DNA of 64,000 nt from JABMQW01 sp964439935 (GCA_964439935.1 CAYTPW010000020.1:1-64000), one strand, 5' to 3'. Positions 15,623 to 24,537 are shown, counted from the first letter of the stretch. A program made the numbers and translations. The notes: generated by a model not told the origin, from the letters alone.

Positions 15623-17857
15623 ATGAAAAATACCCTACCAATTTTATTGTTTGCATTAACGATTGTTTTTGGAGCAGAAAAAAAAGCGCTGAGTGAATTA
15701 ATCACATCGACCACGTGACCCGGCTGCGGGCCTGCGGAGCAGGCTTTTCACAGCTATACTAATCCCGACAGCGCAAATTATGTCGGGGATAATTATGCTA
15801 GTAATTGGGTACAGATCCATTATCATGTCTGGTGGCCCAGCCCTGGAGATCCGTTCTGGTTGATTAATAATGAAGTGAACAGAGCCCGTAATGATTATTA
15901 TGATAATCAGTATACGCCAAATATGTACACAGGAGGATCGAATTCGCTTTTTGATCCAGTGGGCTGGACAGGAGATGCAATCAATATGATCGGGACATAC
16001 ACACCAGTTACAATTGTAATGAACGGTGAAGCGGTTGGGAATATTATAAGTGCCAGCATATCTATCAGCAGTGAGGTTGATCTGTCATCGGCACCGATTA
16101 CTTTGATCGTTGCAGCAACGATGGATTCTGTCTATTACCCTGGACCAAATGGATTGGATATGCATGAGCACACCCTGGTGGATTTTTTATCACCTGCTGT
16201 CGGTGATCCCATCATACTTAATGGTTCGGATGATATTGTAATGAATTATTTGTGGGAAATGGATCAAACCTGGCCGGATCATCCCCAGGTTTCGTGGGAT
16301 ATCAGTAATCTGAATATTGTAGCTTTTGTCCAAAATGATGCCACACTGGAAGTTCTCCAAGCGGAAGATTCACGTGCCAGCGACCTGTTCTCTGATGTAA
16401 CTATCAACACCGTTCTGATTCCCGATAACTCAGAATCCATTGGACCCTTCGATCTGGATTTCTCAATTGTTGACAATAGCGGAAACTGGACTGAATTGAA
16501 ACAGTTGCATTATTCCGTTAATAATAATGAAGATTCCCTGGTATTGGTCAATCTATCTGGTGATAATTGGCAGGCAAACCTGCCTGAATTTTCCGGAATA
16601 ACAGGAACCAGTGAGTTACAGTATTGGATATCAATCGATGACGCCAGCGGCGGTCAATATCTTTGGCCTCCCGGCGCGCCCACAAATTTTCTAACAATGA
16701 TTTTTGGCCCGGATACAACAGCGCCAGAATTAGCCGGATTAAGCCAGGAATTGGGAGCACATTATCAAATCCCATTTGAAAAGGAGATTACAATTGCTGG
16801 GATCAGTGATGACCGTTTTGGCCTACAGATACCGGACCTGAATTGGCGCGTTGGCCAGGGAAGTGAACAATCGGTTGCGATGGTTCTGATTGATTCTGTT
16901 TATGAAAATTGGAATTGGGAATACAGCTGGAAAGGTAGCATAACCGGCCAGACTGGTGCACTGGATGATACGGTTTATTACTGGATTACCGCCAGTGATA
17001 TGAGCCAGAATCAAAATCCGGGAACTTCACAGATTAATTTCTTTATCGCCAGTTTAGTCGAGGCAATCGGAGACTGGGAAAGTGCAGCCAGTTATGATAA
17101 TATTCCATTTTGGAAACCATTTGATCACGGTTATTTCCAAACCTTCAATATTCCGGGATTAGTAACCTGGGATAATATTGTAACTGAACATATGACCGAA
17201 GCTTATGGAAACGCCGATACACTGCTCTACAACCGAGTCTTGGATTTCACTGCAATTGATGTCGCCTGGATGACGATTCCGATGACGCATAATTTCCGAA
17301 CAGCAGATAATCATGGTTATTTTGAGATGTCCACAGATGGCACCACTTGGGATATAATTGATACATATTCCAGCACATCCACAACCTTACCACAATCGGT
17401 GCATTATGATGTGTCCAATTATGCCGGGTCATCTACTGTATTTGTCCGGTTTCGCGTCGAACGGATTTCCGGCACTCTGGAGTGGATGATTGATGATATA
17501 TTACTACACTCGGATCCAGACATACTCGGAACTGAGGCTGGACATAGTCTGCCTGACAGAGTCCAACTTCATCAGAATTATCCCAATCCATTCAATCCAA
17601 TCACAGCTATCCAATATGAATTACCCCAAAGATCCGATGTCCAAATAACGATTTATAATATCCTCGGTAATCAAGTAACAACTCTGGTATCTGAGACACA
17701 GAGTGCCGGGCATAAATCGGTTATATGGAATGCAACCAATAATGTGGGCCATCCGGTCGGAGCTGGGGTATATTTTTACCGGATAGAGGTTGGTGATCCT
17801 TCGGCAGGCTCAGAACAAGGTTTTGTGCAAACCAGGAAAATGGTACTTTTAAAATAG
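15623..17857 (+). CDS. Candidate selenoprotein: Omp28-like thioredoxin-fold protein with T9SS tag, in-frame UGA (Sec32)
   Basis: From ATG 15623 the frame encodes a signal peptide (MKNTLPILLFALTIVFGA), then KKALSELITSTT, an in-frame TGA at 15716-15718, then PGCGPAEQAF. It stays open to TAG 17855. Omp28-family proteins have a CxxC at this point, right after the signal peptide, so UGA replaces the first Cys, giving UxxC. The family match continues downstream with WVQIHYHVWWP, ARNDYYDNQYTPNM and TPVTIVMNG. A hairpin starts 9-11 nt after UGA (see separate feature). From residue ~272 comes the module shared with 3571 and 8192, then the sorting tag at ~650-744 with loop insert GDPSAGSEQG. Without readthrough, no functional protein with an export signal can be made. 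Alternatives are a nonsense mutation or a sequencing error. The gene itself is certain; the Sec reading is a strong hypothesis. Confidence 0.7.
15716..15754 (+). promoter_or_regulatory. Candidate bacterial SECIS element with recoded UGA
   Basis: After UGA 15716-15718, bases 15730-15734 (GCCTG) pair with 15740-15744 (CAGGC) around the loop CGGAG. Two G-U pairs extend the stem, and GCTG 15723-15726 can pair with CAGC 15751-15754 as a lower stem. The apical loop begins 17 nt after the UGA and has G in its second position. The published bacterial SECIS model asks for a small apical loop with an early G about 16-37 nt after UGA. Local G+C is about 77% over 15711-15745, far above the surrounding gene. 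A competing hairpin CCCG/CGGG at 15719-15730 is possible; no folding program was run. Confidence 0.55.
17798..17820 (+). repeat. CTTCGGCAGGCTCAG-type repeat in sorting tag
   Basis: Reads CCTTCGGCAGGCTCAGAACA, a diverged copy of 13154-13172. It encodes PSAGSEQ in frame in the last loop of the sorting tag of the Omp28-like protein. Confidence 0.5.
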
Positions 17858-18023
17858 GGTAGCAATACTCAATCATCAGTAGTTCTGTATGTTTCATACA
17901 CAATATATTTTGTGCTAAAAATTGTAGTAACAGGACAAAGATCCAATTATGACACTCGTGTGGAATTGCAATAGTACTGGCAAATTAAAAATTCAAGCCG
18001 GTCTATTAACATTTACCCAATCA

Positions 18024-19451
18024 ATGCCCAGCTTGCTGGTAGCTCTAACAGTTATCCTTCTTACTGGTTGCTCAAATCAGGAAAAGGGGAAAATACCAAT
18101 AACAACTGATTCAAAAAAAGCACTCGCGTATTTTCTTCAAGCCCGCGAATTAAGTGAAAATCTTCGTGGGCAGGAAGCGGTGAAATATTATCAGCAAGCT
18201 ATTTCTGAAGATTCGATCTTTGCCTTAGCTTATCTGGGACTGGCTATGGTTCAGCCCAGCACTGGTCAGTTTTTTGAGGTTCTAAATAAAACTAAAATCC
18301 TAACTGACCATATATCAGTCGGAGAACGTCTGATGATCTTCGGTGTTGATGCAGCAGCTAACGGAATTCAGATGCAGCAACGCAAAATGTACCTCGATCT
18401 GGTGGATATTTACCCCAACGACGAACGATCTCATTATTTACTGGGAAACCATTATTTTGGAAACCGGGAATTTCAGAATGCGATCAAGGAATACCATAAA
18501 GCAATCATCATTAATTCAGATTTTGCATCATGTTATAACCAGTTGGGCTATTCACATAGATCCTTAGGTGAATATGGACAGGCTAAAACGGCATTTCGCA
18601 AATATATTCAATTGATCCCCAACGATCCCAATCCACTGGATTCTTACGCGGAATTACTACTGAAAATTGGAAAATTCAAGGAATCCATTAAGCACTACCG
18701 TCAAGCATTGGAACTGGATCCCCATTTTGTACCATCGCACGTTGGTATTACCTCCAATCTGATTCTTTTAGGACGGCATGAGGAGGCTCGGGAACAATTA
18801 TTGGCAATGTATGAAAATGCTCGAAACAGCAGGGAAATGCGAACCGCTCTTTTCGCCATTGCCGTATCCTATGTGGATGAAGGTCGGTTTGCAGAAGCGC
18901 TATCTGAGATGATCAAACGCTATGGCCTGGCGGAAAAAATCAATGATGTAATTGGTATGGTCCAAGATTTAGCATTGATGGGAAATATCCACCTGGAAAT
19001 GGGAGCAGTGGGAGCAGCCGCTGAGAAATATCAGCAGGCACAGGATATCACCGAAAAATCTGATTTAGCTGAAAATGTAAAGAATAATAACCGACGTTTC
19101 TACCCCTTTTTCGCCTGCCGCATTGCAATTGCTAACCGTGATTTTAAAACTGCCAAAGAATCAGCAAACCAGTTTATCGAAAAAGTCATTCTGGTAGAAA
19201 ATCCACTAGAGATGAGTTTAGGTCATGAACTGCTTGGTATGATAGCATTGGCAGAAGAGGATTATGATAAAGCAATTTCAGAATTGAATCAGGCTGACCA
19301 TCAGAATCCGTATAATCTATACCGACTGGCATTGGCATACAAACGGAATGGTGAATTAGATAAATATAACGGTTATTTGAATATGGCTCTGGATTATAAT
19401 GCTGTGAGTGACCTGAACTATGCATTCGTCAGGCATAAGTACAAGTCCTGA
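18024..19451 (+). CDS. TPR-repeat lipoprotein
   Basis: ATG 18024 gives a textbook lipoprotein signal, MPSLLVALTVILLTGC followed by SNQEKG; the in-frame ATG at 17949 would add a non-hydrophobic 25-residue extension and was not chosen. The ~475-residue protein is almost entirely helical, with tetratricopeptide repeats: AVKYYQQAISEDSIFALAYL, NAIKEYHKAI..SCYNQLGY, KESIKHYRQALELDPHFVPS, and further degenerate copies to the C-terminus (YDKAISELNQADHQNP). TPR proteins mediate protein-protein contacts; this one would sit at a membrane facing the periplasm or the cell surface. The partner is unknown. It is monocistronic, 166 nt after the redox operon. Confidence 0.85.
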   Translation: MPSLLVALTVILLTGCSNQEKGKIPITTDSKKALAYFLQARELSENLRGQEAVKYYQQAISEDSIFALAYLGLAMVQPSTGQFFEVLNKTKILTDHISVGERLMIFGVDAAANGIQMQQRKMYLDLVDIYPNDERSHYLLGNHYFGNREFQNAIKEYHKAIIINSDFASCYNQLGYSHRSLGEYGQAKTAFRKYIQLIPNDPNPLDSYAELLLKIGKFKESIKHYRQALELDPHFVPSHVGITSNLILLGRHEEAREQLLAMYENARNSREMRTALFAIAVSYVDEGRFAEALSEMIKRYGLAEKINDVIGMVQDLALMGNIHLEMGAVGAAAEKYQQAQDITEKSDLAENVKNNNRRFYPFFACRIAIANRDFKTAKESANQFIEKVILVENPLEMSLGHELLGMIALAEEDYDKAISELNQADHQNPYNLYRLALAYKRNGELDKYNGYLNMALDYNAVSDLNYAFVRHKYKS

Positions 19452-19538
19452 AAATCACATTTAGGTTTATCTTACAGCAGAGTAATCAATTATTATCAAC
19501 CAATAATTCTATATTTTTATAAGGTCGGGAAAATTGCT

Positions 19539-19907
19539 TCATTGGATGTCAGTCTTAAAATAGACTGGAATTCGATACAGAACCCGAATCGGTATATTAT
19601 TGGAAGTAGCAGGAAAAAACTCCACATCCTGAATTGCCTTGATTACAGCCTGGTTATAGAATGGATGTGATTGTTTTACAATGTGGGGCTTGGTGATACT
19701 ACCATCTTCTTCAATGAAAAATTCAATTTCTACCAATCCGTCTTGGAGATGTTGATCAAGTGCGGCCGTAGGGAATTCAATAAGTACTTTCAGCGTATCA
19801 TACCCGCCTTTTAGTTTTGGCATGGTACTCGTGTATGCAGCCTGCAGAATCATAGGTACCAGAAGACATCCAACAATCAACAACACTTTCTGATTGTTTT
19901 TAAACAT
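19539..19907 (-). CDS. Small exported TonB C-terminal-domain protein
   Basis: The 122-residue protein is on the minus strand, with an AGGAG Shine-Dalgarno just upstream of its ATG. A signal peptide or N-terminal anchor (LLIVGCLLVPMILQAAYT) is followed by only a TonB C-terminal-type domain. This has the hallmark pattern GLVEIEFFIEEDGSITKPHIVKQS, then AVIKAIQDVEFFPAT and RIPVYFK. Full TonB proteins have a Pro-rich linker of ~100 residues, which is missing here. It is therefore probably not a classical ExbBD-driven energy transducer but a free-standing periplasmic TonB-like domain. Confidence 0.8.
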   Translation of the reverse strand: MFKNNQKVLLIVGCLLVPMILQAAYTSTMPKLKGGYDTLKVLIEFPTAALDQHLQDGLVEIEFFIEEDGSITKPHIVKQSHPFYNQAVIKAIQDVEFFPATSNNIPIRVLYRIPVYFKTDIQ

Positions 19908-20128
19908 CTGGAACTCCTGTTTTATTGCGATCTAAACTACTTTCGTTATACAGTTTCGACAAATGGAGGTAAAAAAGGATGCCACTAATCTTATTTATTT
20001 ATAAACCGACTTCAGCTATCAATTAATTTATGGGAACTAATTATAATTGTAGAATAATATCCACTCTCAAAATAAGCCGGTCATTATTCTTGTAAGAAGA
20101 CCCGTATACTAAATCGGAGAACAAGCAA

Positions 20129-20713
20129 ATGGAAGAGATTCTAAACTCCTGGTATCTGTTAAGTCATTATAGTATTAATCTGGTAGTAGCCTTTATCTTC
20201 ATTTTTCTTATATACAATCGCTATCGGACCCATGAGTTGGGCTATGTATTTACTTATATGATGTTTAATACAATCGTATTCTTTGTGGCTTATATGCTTA
20301 GCGCCGTTACCTTGAGTGTGGGCTTTGCATTTGGATTATTTGCGATTTTTGGTATAATGCGTTATCGGACAGAAACTATTCCAATCCGTGAAATGACCTA
20401 CCTCTTCGGGTCCATCACAATCGGTCTACTGAATGGATTGGCCGCCAACAAACTGCACATTATTGAAGTAACAATCCCAAATATCTCCGTCTTATCATTG
20501 GCTTTTATACTGGAATATTTTCTTGCCCGCTACACCCTTAATGAAAAATCAATTATTTATGACAATCTGGATAATATCAAACCGGAAAACCGGACTGACC
20601 TCATGGCTGATCTCAAGCAGCGCACCGGACTGCCGATTCAGAGAGTCAAAATAAAGCGGATAGATTTTTCACGGTCAGTTGTTAGAATTAGCATCTATTA
20701 TAAAGAACCATAG
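20129..20713 (+). CDS. DUF4956 family integral membrane protein
   Basis: The 194-residue protein has about four to five transmembrane segments in its first ~130 residues. The conserved DUF4956 signature GLFAIFGIMRYRTETIPIREMTYLF lies between residues ~70 and 95, here split as FGIMRYRTETIPIREMTYLF. A soluble C-terminal domain of ~60 residues follows (NRTDLMADLKQRTGLPIQRV). DUF4956 proteins are often found beside polyphosphate-polymerase (VTC-like) or DUF2490 genes. Here a DUF2490-like barrel follows after 12 nt, so they are probably an operon. Biochemical role is unknown. Confidence 0.9.
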   Translation: MEEILNSWYLLSHYSINLVVAFIFIFLIYNRYRTHELGYVFTYMMFNTIVFFVAYMLSAVTLSVGFAFGLFAIFGIMRYRTETIPIREMTYLFGSITIGLLNGLAANKLHIIEVTIPNISVLSLAFILEYFLARYTLNEKSIIYDNLDNIKPENRTDLMADLKQRTGLPIQRVKIKRIDFSRSVVRISIYYKEP

Positions 20714-20725
20714 TACGGCAGTTTA

Positions 20726-21370
20726 TTGAATCCAGATTTCCCATCTTGCACAATTACCTGGATCACGATTCTGCTGGTTTTGGTCTCTGTTTCCAATAGC
20801 CAGGATGACCAGGAACTTTGGCTCAGTTTCGAGCTGGAACATGAATTGTCTGGAAAATTGAAACTGGCTTGTGAGCAGGAATTACGTCTGGATGAAGATT
20901 ATTCGAATTTCAAGAGTACTCTGACTAATGCAACATTGTATTATACCATCAATCGTGGATTTAAAATTCTTGGGGCTGTCCGTCATCAAATATATACCAA
21001 ACGAACCCGACAAAGATTGAGTTTGGGAGGAATGTACGCAATCGCGAAGGGGAATTATAAATTGAATTATCGTTTAAAATTGCAGGAAACTGTTGAACGA
21101 AATGAATCACCTGAATTTACATTTCGAAATAAACTAGCTTTGGAAACCGAATTATCAAAGCGATTTACACCCGGGATCGCTGTGGAAAGTTTCCATACCC
21201 AGGATCAGTCATGGCAATTCACAGAATACCGGCTGAATCTGGAATTGAAATACAGGATTGCTAAAAAGCGAACAGCTGAATTATTCTATATTTATAAAAA
21301 AGAGGATATTAATAAATCCAATCCTGATTTGATCGGAGTGACAGGATTAAAATATGAAATTGAATTCTGA
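20726..21370 (+). CDS. DUF2490-like outer-membrane beta-barrel protein
   Basis: The frame begins at TTG 20726, as no ATG is available before the signal sequence. It encodes 214 residues with a hydrophobic signal (TWITILLVLVSVSNSQ), followed by alternating hydrophobic/polar strands rich in Tyr and Arg. The start DDQELWLSFELEHELSGKLKL and the ending GLKYEIEF are typical of DUF2490 barrels, small outer-membrane proteins of ~200-230 residues. It lies 12 nt after the DUF4956 gene. This pairing recurs in Bacteroidota (from memory), pointing to a joint but unknown envelope function. Confidence 0.8.
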   Translation: MNPDFPSCTITWITILLVLVSVSNSQDDQELWLSFELEHELSGKLKLACEQELRLDEDYSNFKSTLTNATLYYTINRGFKILGAVRHQIYTKRTRQRLSLGGMYAIAKGNYKLNYRLKLQETVERNESPEFTFRNKLALETELSKRFTPGIAVESFHTQDQSWQFTEYRLNLELKYRIAKKRTAELFYIYKKEDINKSNPDLIGVTGLKYEIEF

Positions 21371-21502
21371 TCAAGCAAACCGGCAGGGAATCTTAGATTT
21401 ATCTCTGCTTAATTGCAGTTTTCCGATGCCAATAATCTTGATCCGGTGCTTAACGAAAAGAAGTTATATCTGAAATAACTACCAGAAACGAAAGGAAATA
21501 CC

Positions 21503-21958
21503 ATGAGTAAAGAACAGGATTTCTACCAGAAACTTAGACAACAGATTCGCGAATGGGAGGTATCCGAGGAGGGCAAATCTCATAAATATTTTGAATATAT
21601 CTTGATTCTGCCTGATTTCTTCTATTTGATCTGGCAGTTGTTCAGAGATGAGCGAATTCCCAAAGATATTAAAATCAAGCTGGGTGGACTTGTTGCATAT
21701 TGGATTCTGCCAGTGGATATCATTCCTGATTTTATTCTTGGACCGGTAGGCTATCTCGACGATCTAGCTTTGACGGCGGTGCTCCTGAACAAAATATTCG
21801 ATGTGCATGGTGAAATAGTTGAGGAACACTGGAAAAAGGTCAGTGATGAAAATATCCTGGATCTCATCCGCCGTATTCTGGCGGATATGGATGAATGGAT
21901 CGGTAAGGGTTTATGGAACCGTATCCGGGATTGGATGGCGGATAAAACTCAAAATTGA
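21503..21958 (+). CDS. YkvA/DUF1232 family membrane protein
   Basis: The 151-residue protein has a GAAAGGAAA Shine-Dalgarno region upstream of ATG 21503. The DUF1232 core (residues ~35-95) shows RDERIPKDIKIKLGGLVAYW, then ILPVDIIPDFI and GYLDDLALTAVLL, the usual hydrophobic hairpin with the PxDxxPD motif. The C-terminal ~50 residues are amphipathic helix. Family members are small membrane proteins of unknown function. Confidence 0.9.
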   Translation: MSKEQDFYQKLRQQIREWEVSEEGKSHKYFEYILILPDFFYLIWQLFRDERIPKDIKIKLGGLVAYWILPVDIIPDFILGPVGYLDDLALTAVLLNKIFDVHGEIVEEHWKKVSDENILDLIRRILADMDEWIGKGLWNRIRDWMADKTQN

Positions 21959-22001
21959 AACATCCTGATTCCTGATCTTGTAAGGATCAGTAAAGATATC
22001 T

Positions 22002-23795
22002 ATGGCTGCAGTGCCTTATATAACCACCCGCTCGATTGGCAAATCTTATAGTGTCCAACCTTTGTTAAACGCCATATCCCTGACAGTGATGCCCGGTGAG
22101 TGTATGGGATTGATCGGTCCGAATGGTTCCGGCAAAACCACACTTCTGAAAATACTGGCTGGCCAGGAGGAGCCTGACTCAGGGGATATTACCCGCAAAC
22201 GGGAGACCTGTCTGATCTATTTACCCCAGCAGGACAAATTCGAATCAAGGATGACTGTACAAGAAGCATTGTTCGAATTCCTGCCAAAAGAATTACCGGC
22301 CTGGCAGCGTGATAAAAGGATCGAAGAGATCAGATCCTTGATTGAGTTTTCTGATAATAAGCAGGCTGTTGATACATTATCAGGAGGCTGGCGCAAGCGA
22401 CTGGCAATCGGACAGGCATTGCTAAGGCAGCCCGATGTAATATTGTTGGATGAGCCGACTAATCAGCTAGACTTGGAGGGTATTTTATGGCTGGAAAAAC
22501 TGTTGAAATCAGCACCGTTCGCCTTCATCCTGGTCAGCCATGATCGCTTTTTTTTGGAGAATGTAACCAACCGGATCATGGAACTGAATCCTCGTTACCC
22601 GGCCGGTTATCTTAAGGTTGAGGGCAATTATAGTCGTTTCATTGAGATTCGCTCTAAGATTCTGGCAGAGCAATCCAAGCAGGAAATAACTCTATCCAAT
22701 AAGGTTCGGCGTGAGATCGAGTGGCTACGGCGGGGACCAAAAGCCAGGACCAGCAAAGCACGTTCACGCATTATCCAGGCCCGGCAGAAGATCGATGACC
22801 TCGATCAACTGAAAAATCGTACCCGTCAACGCGGAGCACCACAGATCGAATTTGATGGCACTGACCGCAAAACCAAAAAACTCCTGGAGGCGCGTAAACT
22901 GGGAATTTCCAGGGGCGGAAAACTGTTGTTTAAAAACCTGGAATTGATCCTTTCACCGGGGCAATGTCTGGGTATCATGGGGCGCAATGGCACTGGAAAA
23001 AGTACTTTATTGCAGCTATTGAGCGGACAGTTGGGACCTGACAGCGGTTGGATTAAACGGGCTGAAGGTGCCCACCTGATTACTTTCGATCAGGAACGTA
23101 ACCTGGTCGATGAAAACCAATCGCTGCAACAGGCTCTGTCTCAAACCGGGGATAGTGTTGTTTACCGCGATAAAACTGTGCACATCGTTTCCTGGGCGAA
23201 ACGCTTTCTGTTTAAACCGGAGCAGCTGGAACTACCCGTTTCTCAACTTTCCGGTGGTGAAAAAGCCCGTGTGCTGTTAGCCAACCTGATGGTACAGCCG
23301 GCCGATATTCTGCTCCTGGATGAGCCGACCAATGACCTGGATATACCCACCCTGGAACTACTGGAAGAAAGCCTGGCCAGTTTCCCCGGTGCGATTGTTC
23401 TGATCTCCCATGATCGTTATCTGGTTGACCGCTTGTGCCAGGGATTGATTTTCCTTACTGGTGACGGGACAGTCAGATATTTTGCTGATTACAGCCAACT
23501 CCAGCTCTACCAGAATACTGGGAAAATGGAACCGGAAACAGCCACAAAGAAGGAGGCAGCTCCCAAAATTCATCTGCTGAAACGGCAAGCAAGTAAGGAA
23601 ATCAGCCGGGTTGAAAGAGATATCGCAAAGGTAGAGACGGAATTGGACCAGCTGAACCAGGCAATGGCTGATTCGGCTAACCAGAGCAATGCCGCTCTAC
23701 TGGAGGAATCATTTAACCAGCAGAATATACTGGCAGGTGAGTGGGATCGACTGTATGAACGCTGGACGGAATTAGATGAACTTATGACAGATTAA
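22002..23795 (+). CDS. uup: ABC-F family ATPase (Uup-like)
   Basis: The 597-residue soluble protein has two ABC domains and no membrane segment. Domain 1: Walker A GPNGSGKTTLL, signature LSGGWRKRLAIGQALL, Walker B VILLDEPTNQLD. Domain 2: Walker A GRNGTGKSTLL, signature LSGGEKARVLLANLM, Walker B ILLLDEPTNDLD. Between them is a charged linker (residues ~220-300), and the C-terminal ~80 residues form a coiled coil (KEISRVERDIAKVETELDQL). The signature LSGGW and the C-terminal coiled coil fit the Uup branch of the ABC-F proteins, which act on ribosomes or DNA branch structures. It is a housekeeping gene amid envelope genes. Confidence 0.9.
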   Translation: MAAVPYITTRSIGKSYSVQPLLNAISLTVMPGECMGLIGPNGSGKTTLLKILAGQEEPDSGDITRKRETCLIYLPQQDKFESRMTVQEALFEFLPKELPAWQRDKRIEEIRSLIEFSDNKQAVDTLSGGWRKRLAIGQALLRQPDVILLDEPTNQLDLEGILWLEKLLKSAPFAFILVSHDRFFLENVTNRIMELNPRYPAGYLKVEGNYSRFIEIRSKILAEQSKQEITLSNKVRREIEWLRRGPKARTSKARSRIIQARQKIDDLDQLKNRTRQRGAPQIEFDGTDRKTKKLLEARKLGISRGGKLLFKNLELILSPGQCLGIMGRNGTGKSTLLQLLSGQLGPDSGWIKRAEGAHLITFDQERNLVDENQSLQQALSQTGDSVVYRDKTVHIVSWAKRFLFKPEQLELPVSQLSGGEKARVLLANLMVQPADILLLDEPTNDLDIPTLELLEESLASFPGAIVLISHDRYLVDRLCQGLIFLTGDGTVRYFADYSQLQLYQNTGKMEPETATKKEAAPKIHLLKRQASKEISRVERDIAKVETELDQLNQAMADSANQSNAALLEESFNQQNILAGEWDRLYERWTELDELMTD

Positions 23796-23957
23796 GCGTT
23801 TTGCTTCAATGTAGAAGAAGCAATGGAATCCAGATGCCTATCTGCCAGATTGCAAAAAAATAATATGTCAGTTAAGAAATGTGTTTTTCTAAATATTTGA
23901 TATAATTATACAAATTGGCATTTTTAATCAATATACGTAAAATATTATCTGCCTATC

Positions 23958-24512
23958 ATGCTTATAAATGATAAAGAACTGCTGCAAAAAGTCAAATCCT
24001 CTGATCGAGCTGCATTCAAGGAATTGTTTTGCGCCTACCAGCCAATTCTATTCAATTCAATTATTTATCGGACTCATGATAGTAGTCTTGCCGATGATAT
24101 TGTACAGGATACTTTCTTACGGGTATGGAATAGTCGCAATAAAATCAGACCGAACCAATCTTTCTATGCCTGGCTATCGAGAATCAGTTATAATTTATTT
24201 CTTGACCACATCAAACGTGAAAAAGTTCGTTTTACGCATCGGGATGATATTCCCGTTCCTTCATCATCACAATACGATAATCCCGAATCTGCAACCGAAT
24301 TAACTTTTTTGGAACAGCAGATCAAATCCGCCGTCAATAAATATTTACCAGAGAAATGCCGGGCTATTTTCATCTTGAGTCGTGTTGATGGTTACAGTAA
24401 TAAGGAAATTGCAGCCATTAATTCTATCTCGATCAAAACTGTTGAGAATCAACTATATAAAGCATTAAAAATTTTAAGAAAAAAAATAAACGTAAATGAA
24501 AGCGCTGTTTAA
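23958..24512 (+). CDS. ECF-type RNA polymerase sigma factor (FecI-like)
   Basis: The 184-residue protein has sigma-70 region 2 (residues ~10-85, with ADDIVQDTFLRVWNSR) and region 4 (residues ~120-175, RAIFILSRVDGYSNKEIA and SIKTVENQLYKALK). It lacks regions 1 and 3, as expected for an ECF sigma. It is followed 25 nt later by a FecR-like anti-sigma gene and then a TonB receptor with an N-terminal signalling domain. It is therefore most likely a FecI-type sigma released when the receptor binds its ligand. A TATAAT-like box at 23901 could be its promoter -10. Confidence 0.93.
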   Translation: MLINDKELLQKVKSSDRAAFKELFCAYQPILFNSIIYRTHDSSLADDIVQDTFLRVWNSRNKIRPNQSFYAWLSRISYNLFLDHIKREKVRFTHRDDIPVPSSSQYDNPESATELTFLEQQIKSAVNKYLPEKCRAIFILSRVDGYSNKEIAAINSISIKTVENQLYKALKILRKKINVNESAV

Positions 24513-24537
24513 ATCGTTATATATATGAGTAGCAAAG

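Noticed and set aside
15716..15718. UGA read as tryptophan (altered genetic code)
   Set aside because: Other genes end at TGA in the expected place (6064-6066, 11057-11059, 12933-12935) and no other conserved coding region needs UGA readthrough, so a genome-wide recoding is unlikely.
15719..15730. CCCG/CGGG hairpin directly after the UGA as the SECIS
   Set aside because: Its loop starts only 5 nt after UGA, too close for a bacterial SECIS. The GCCTG/CAGGC hairpin has the right distance, although the two compete for some bases.
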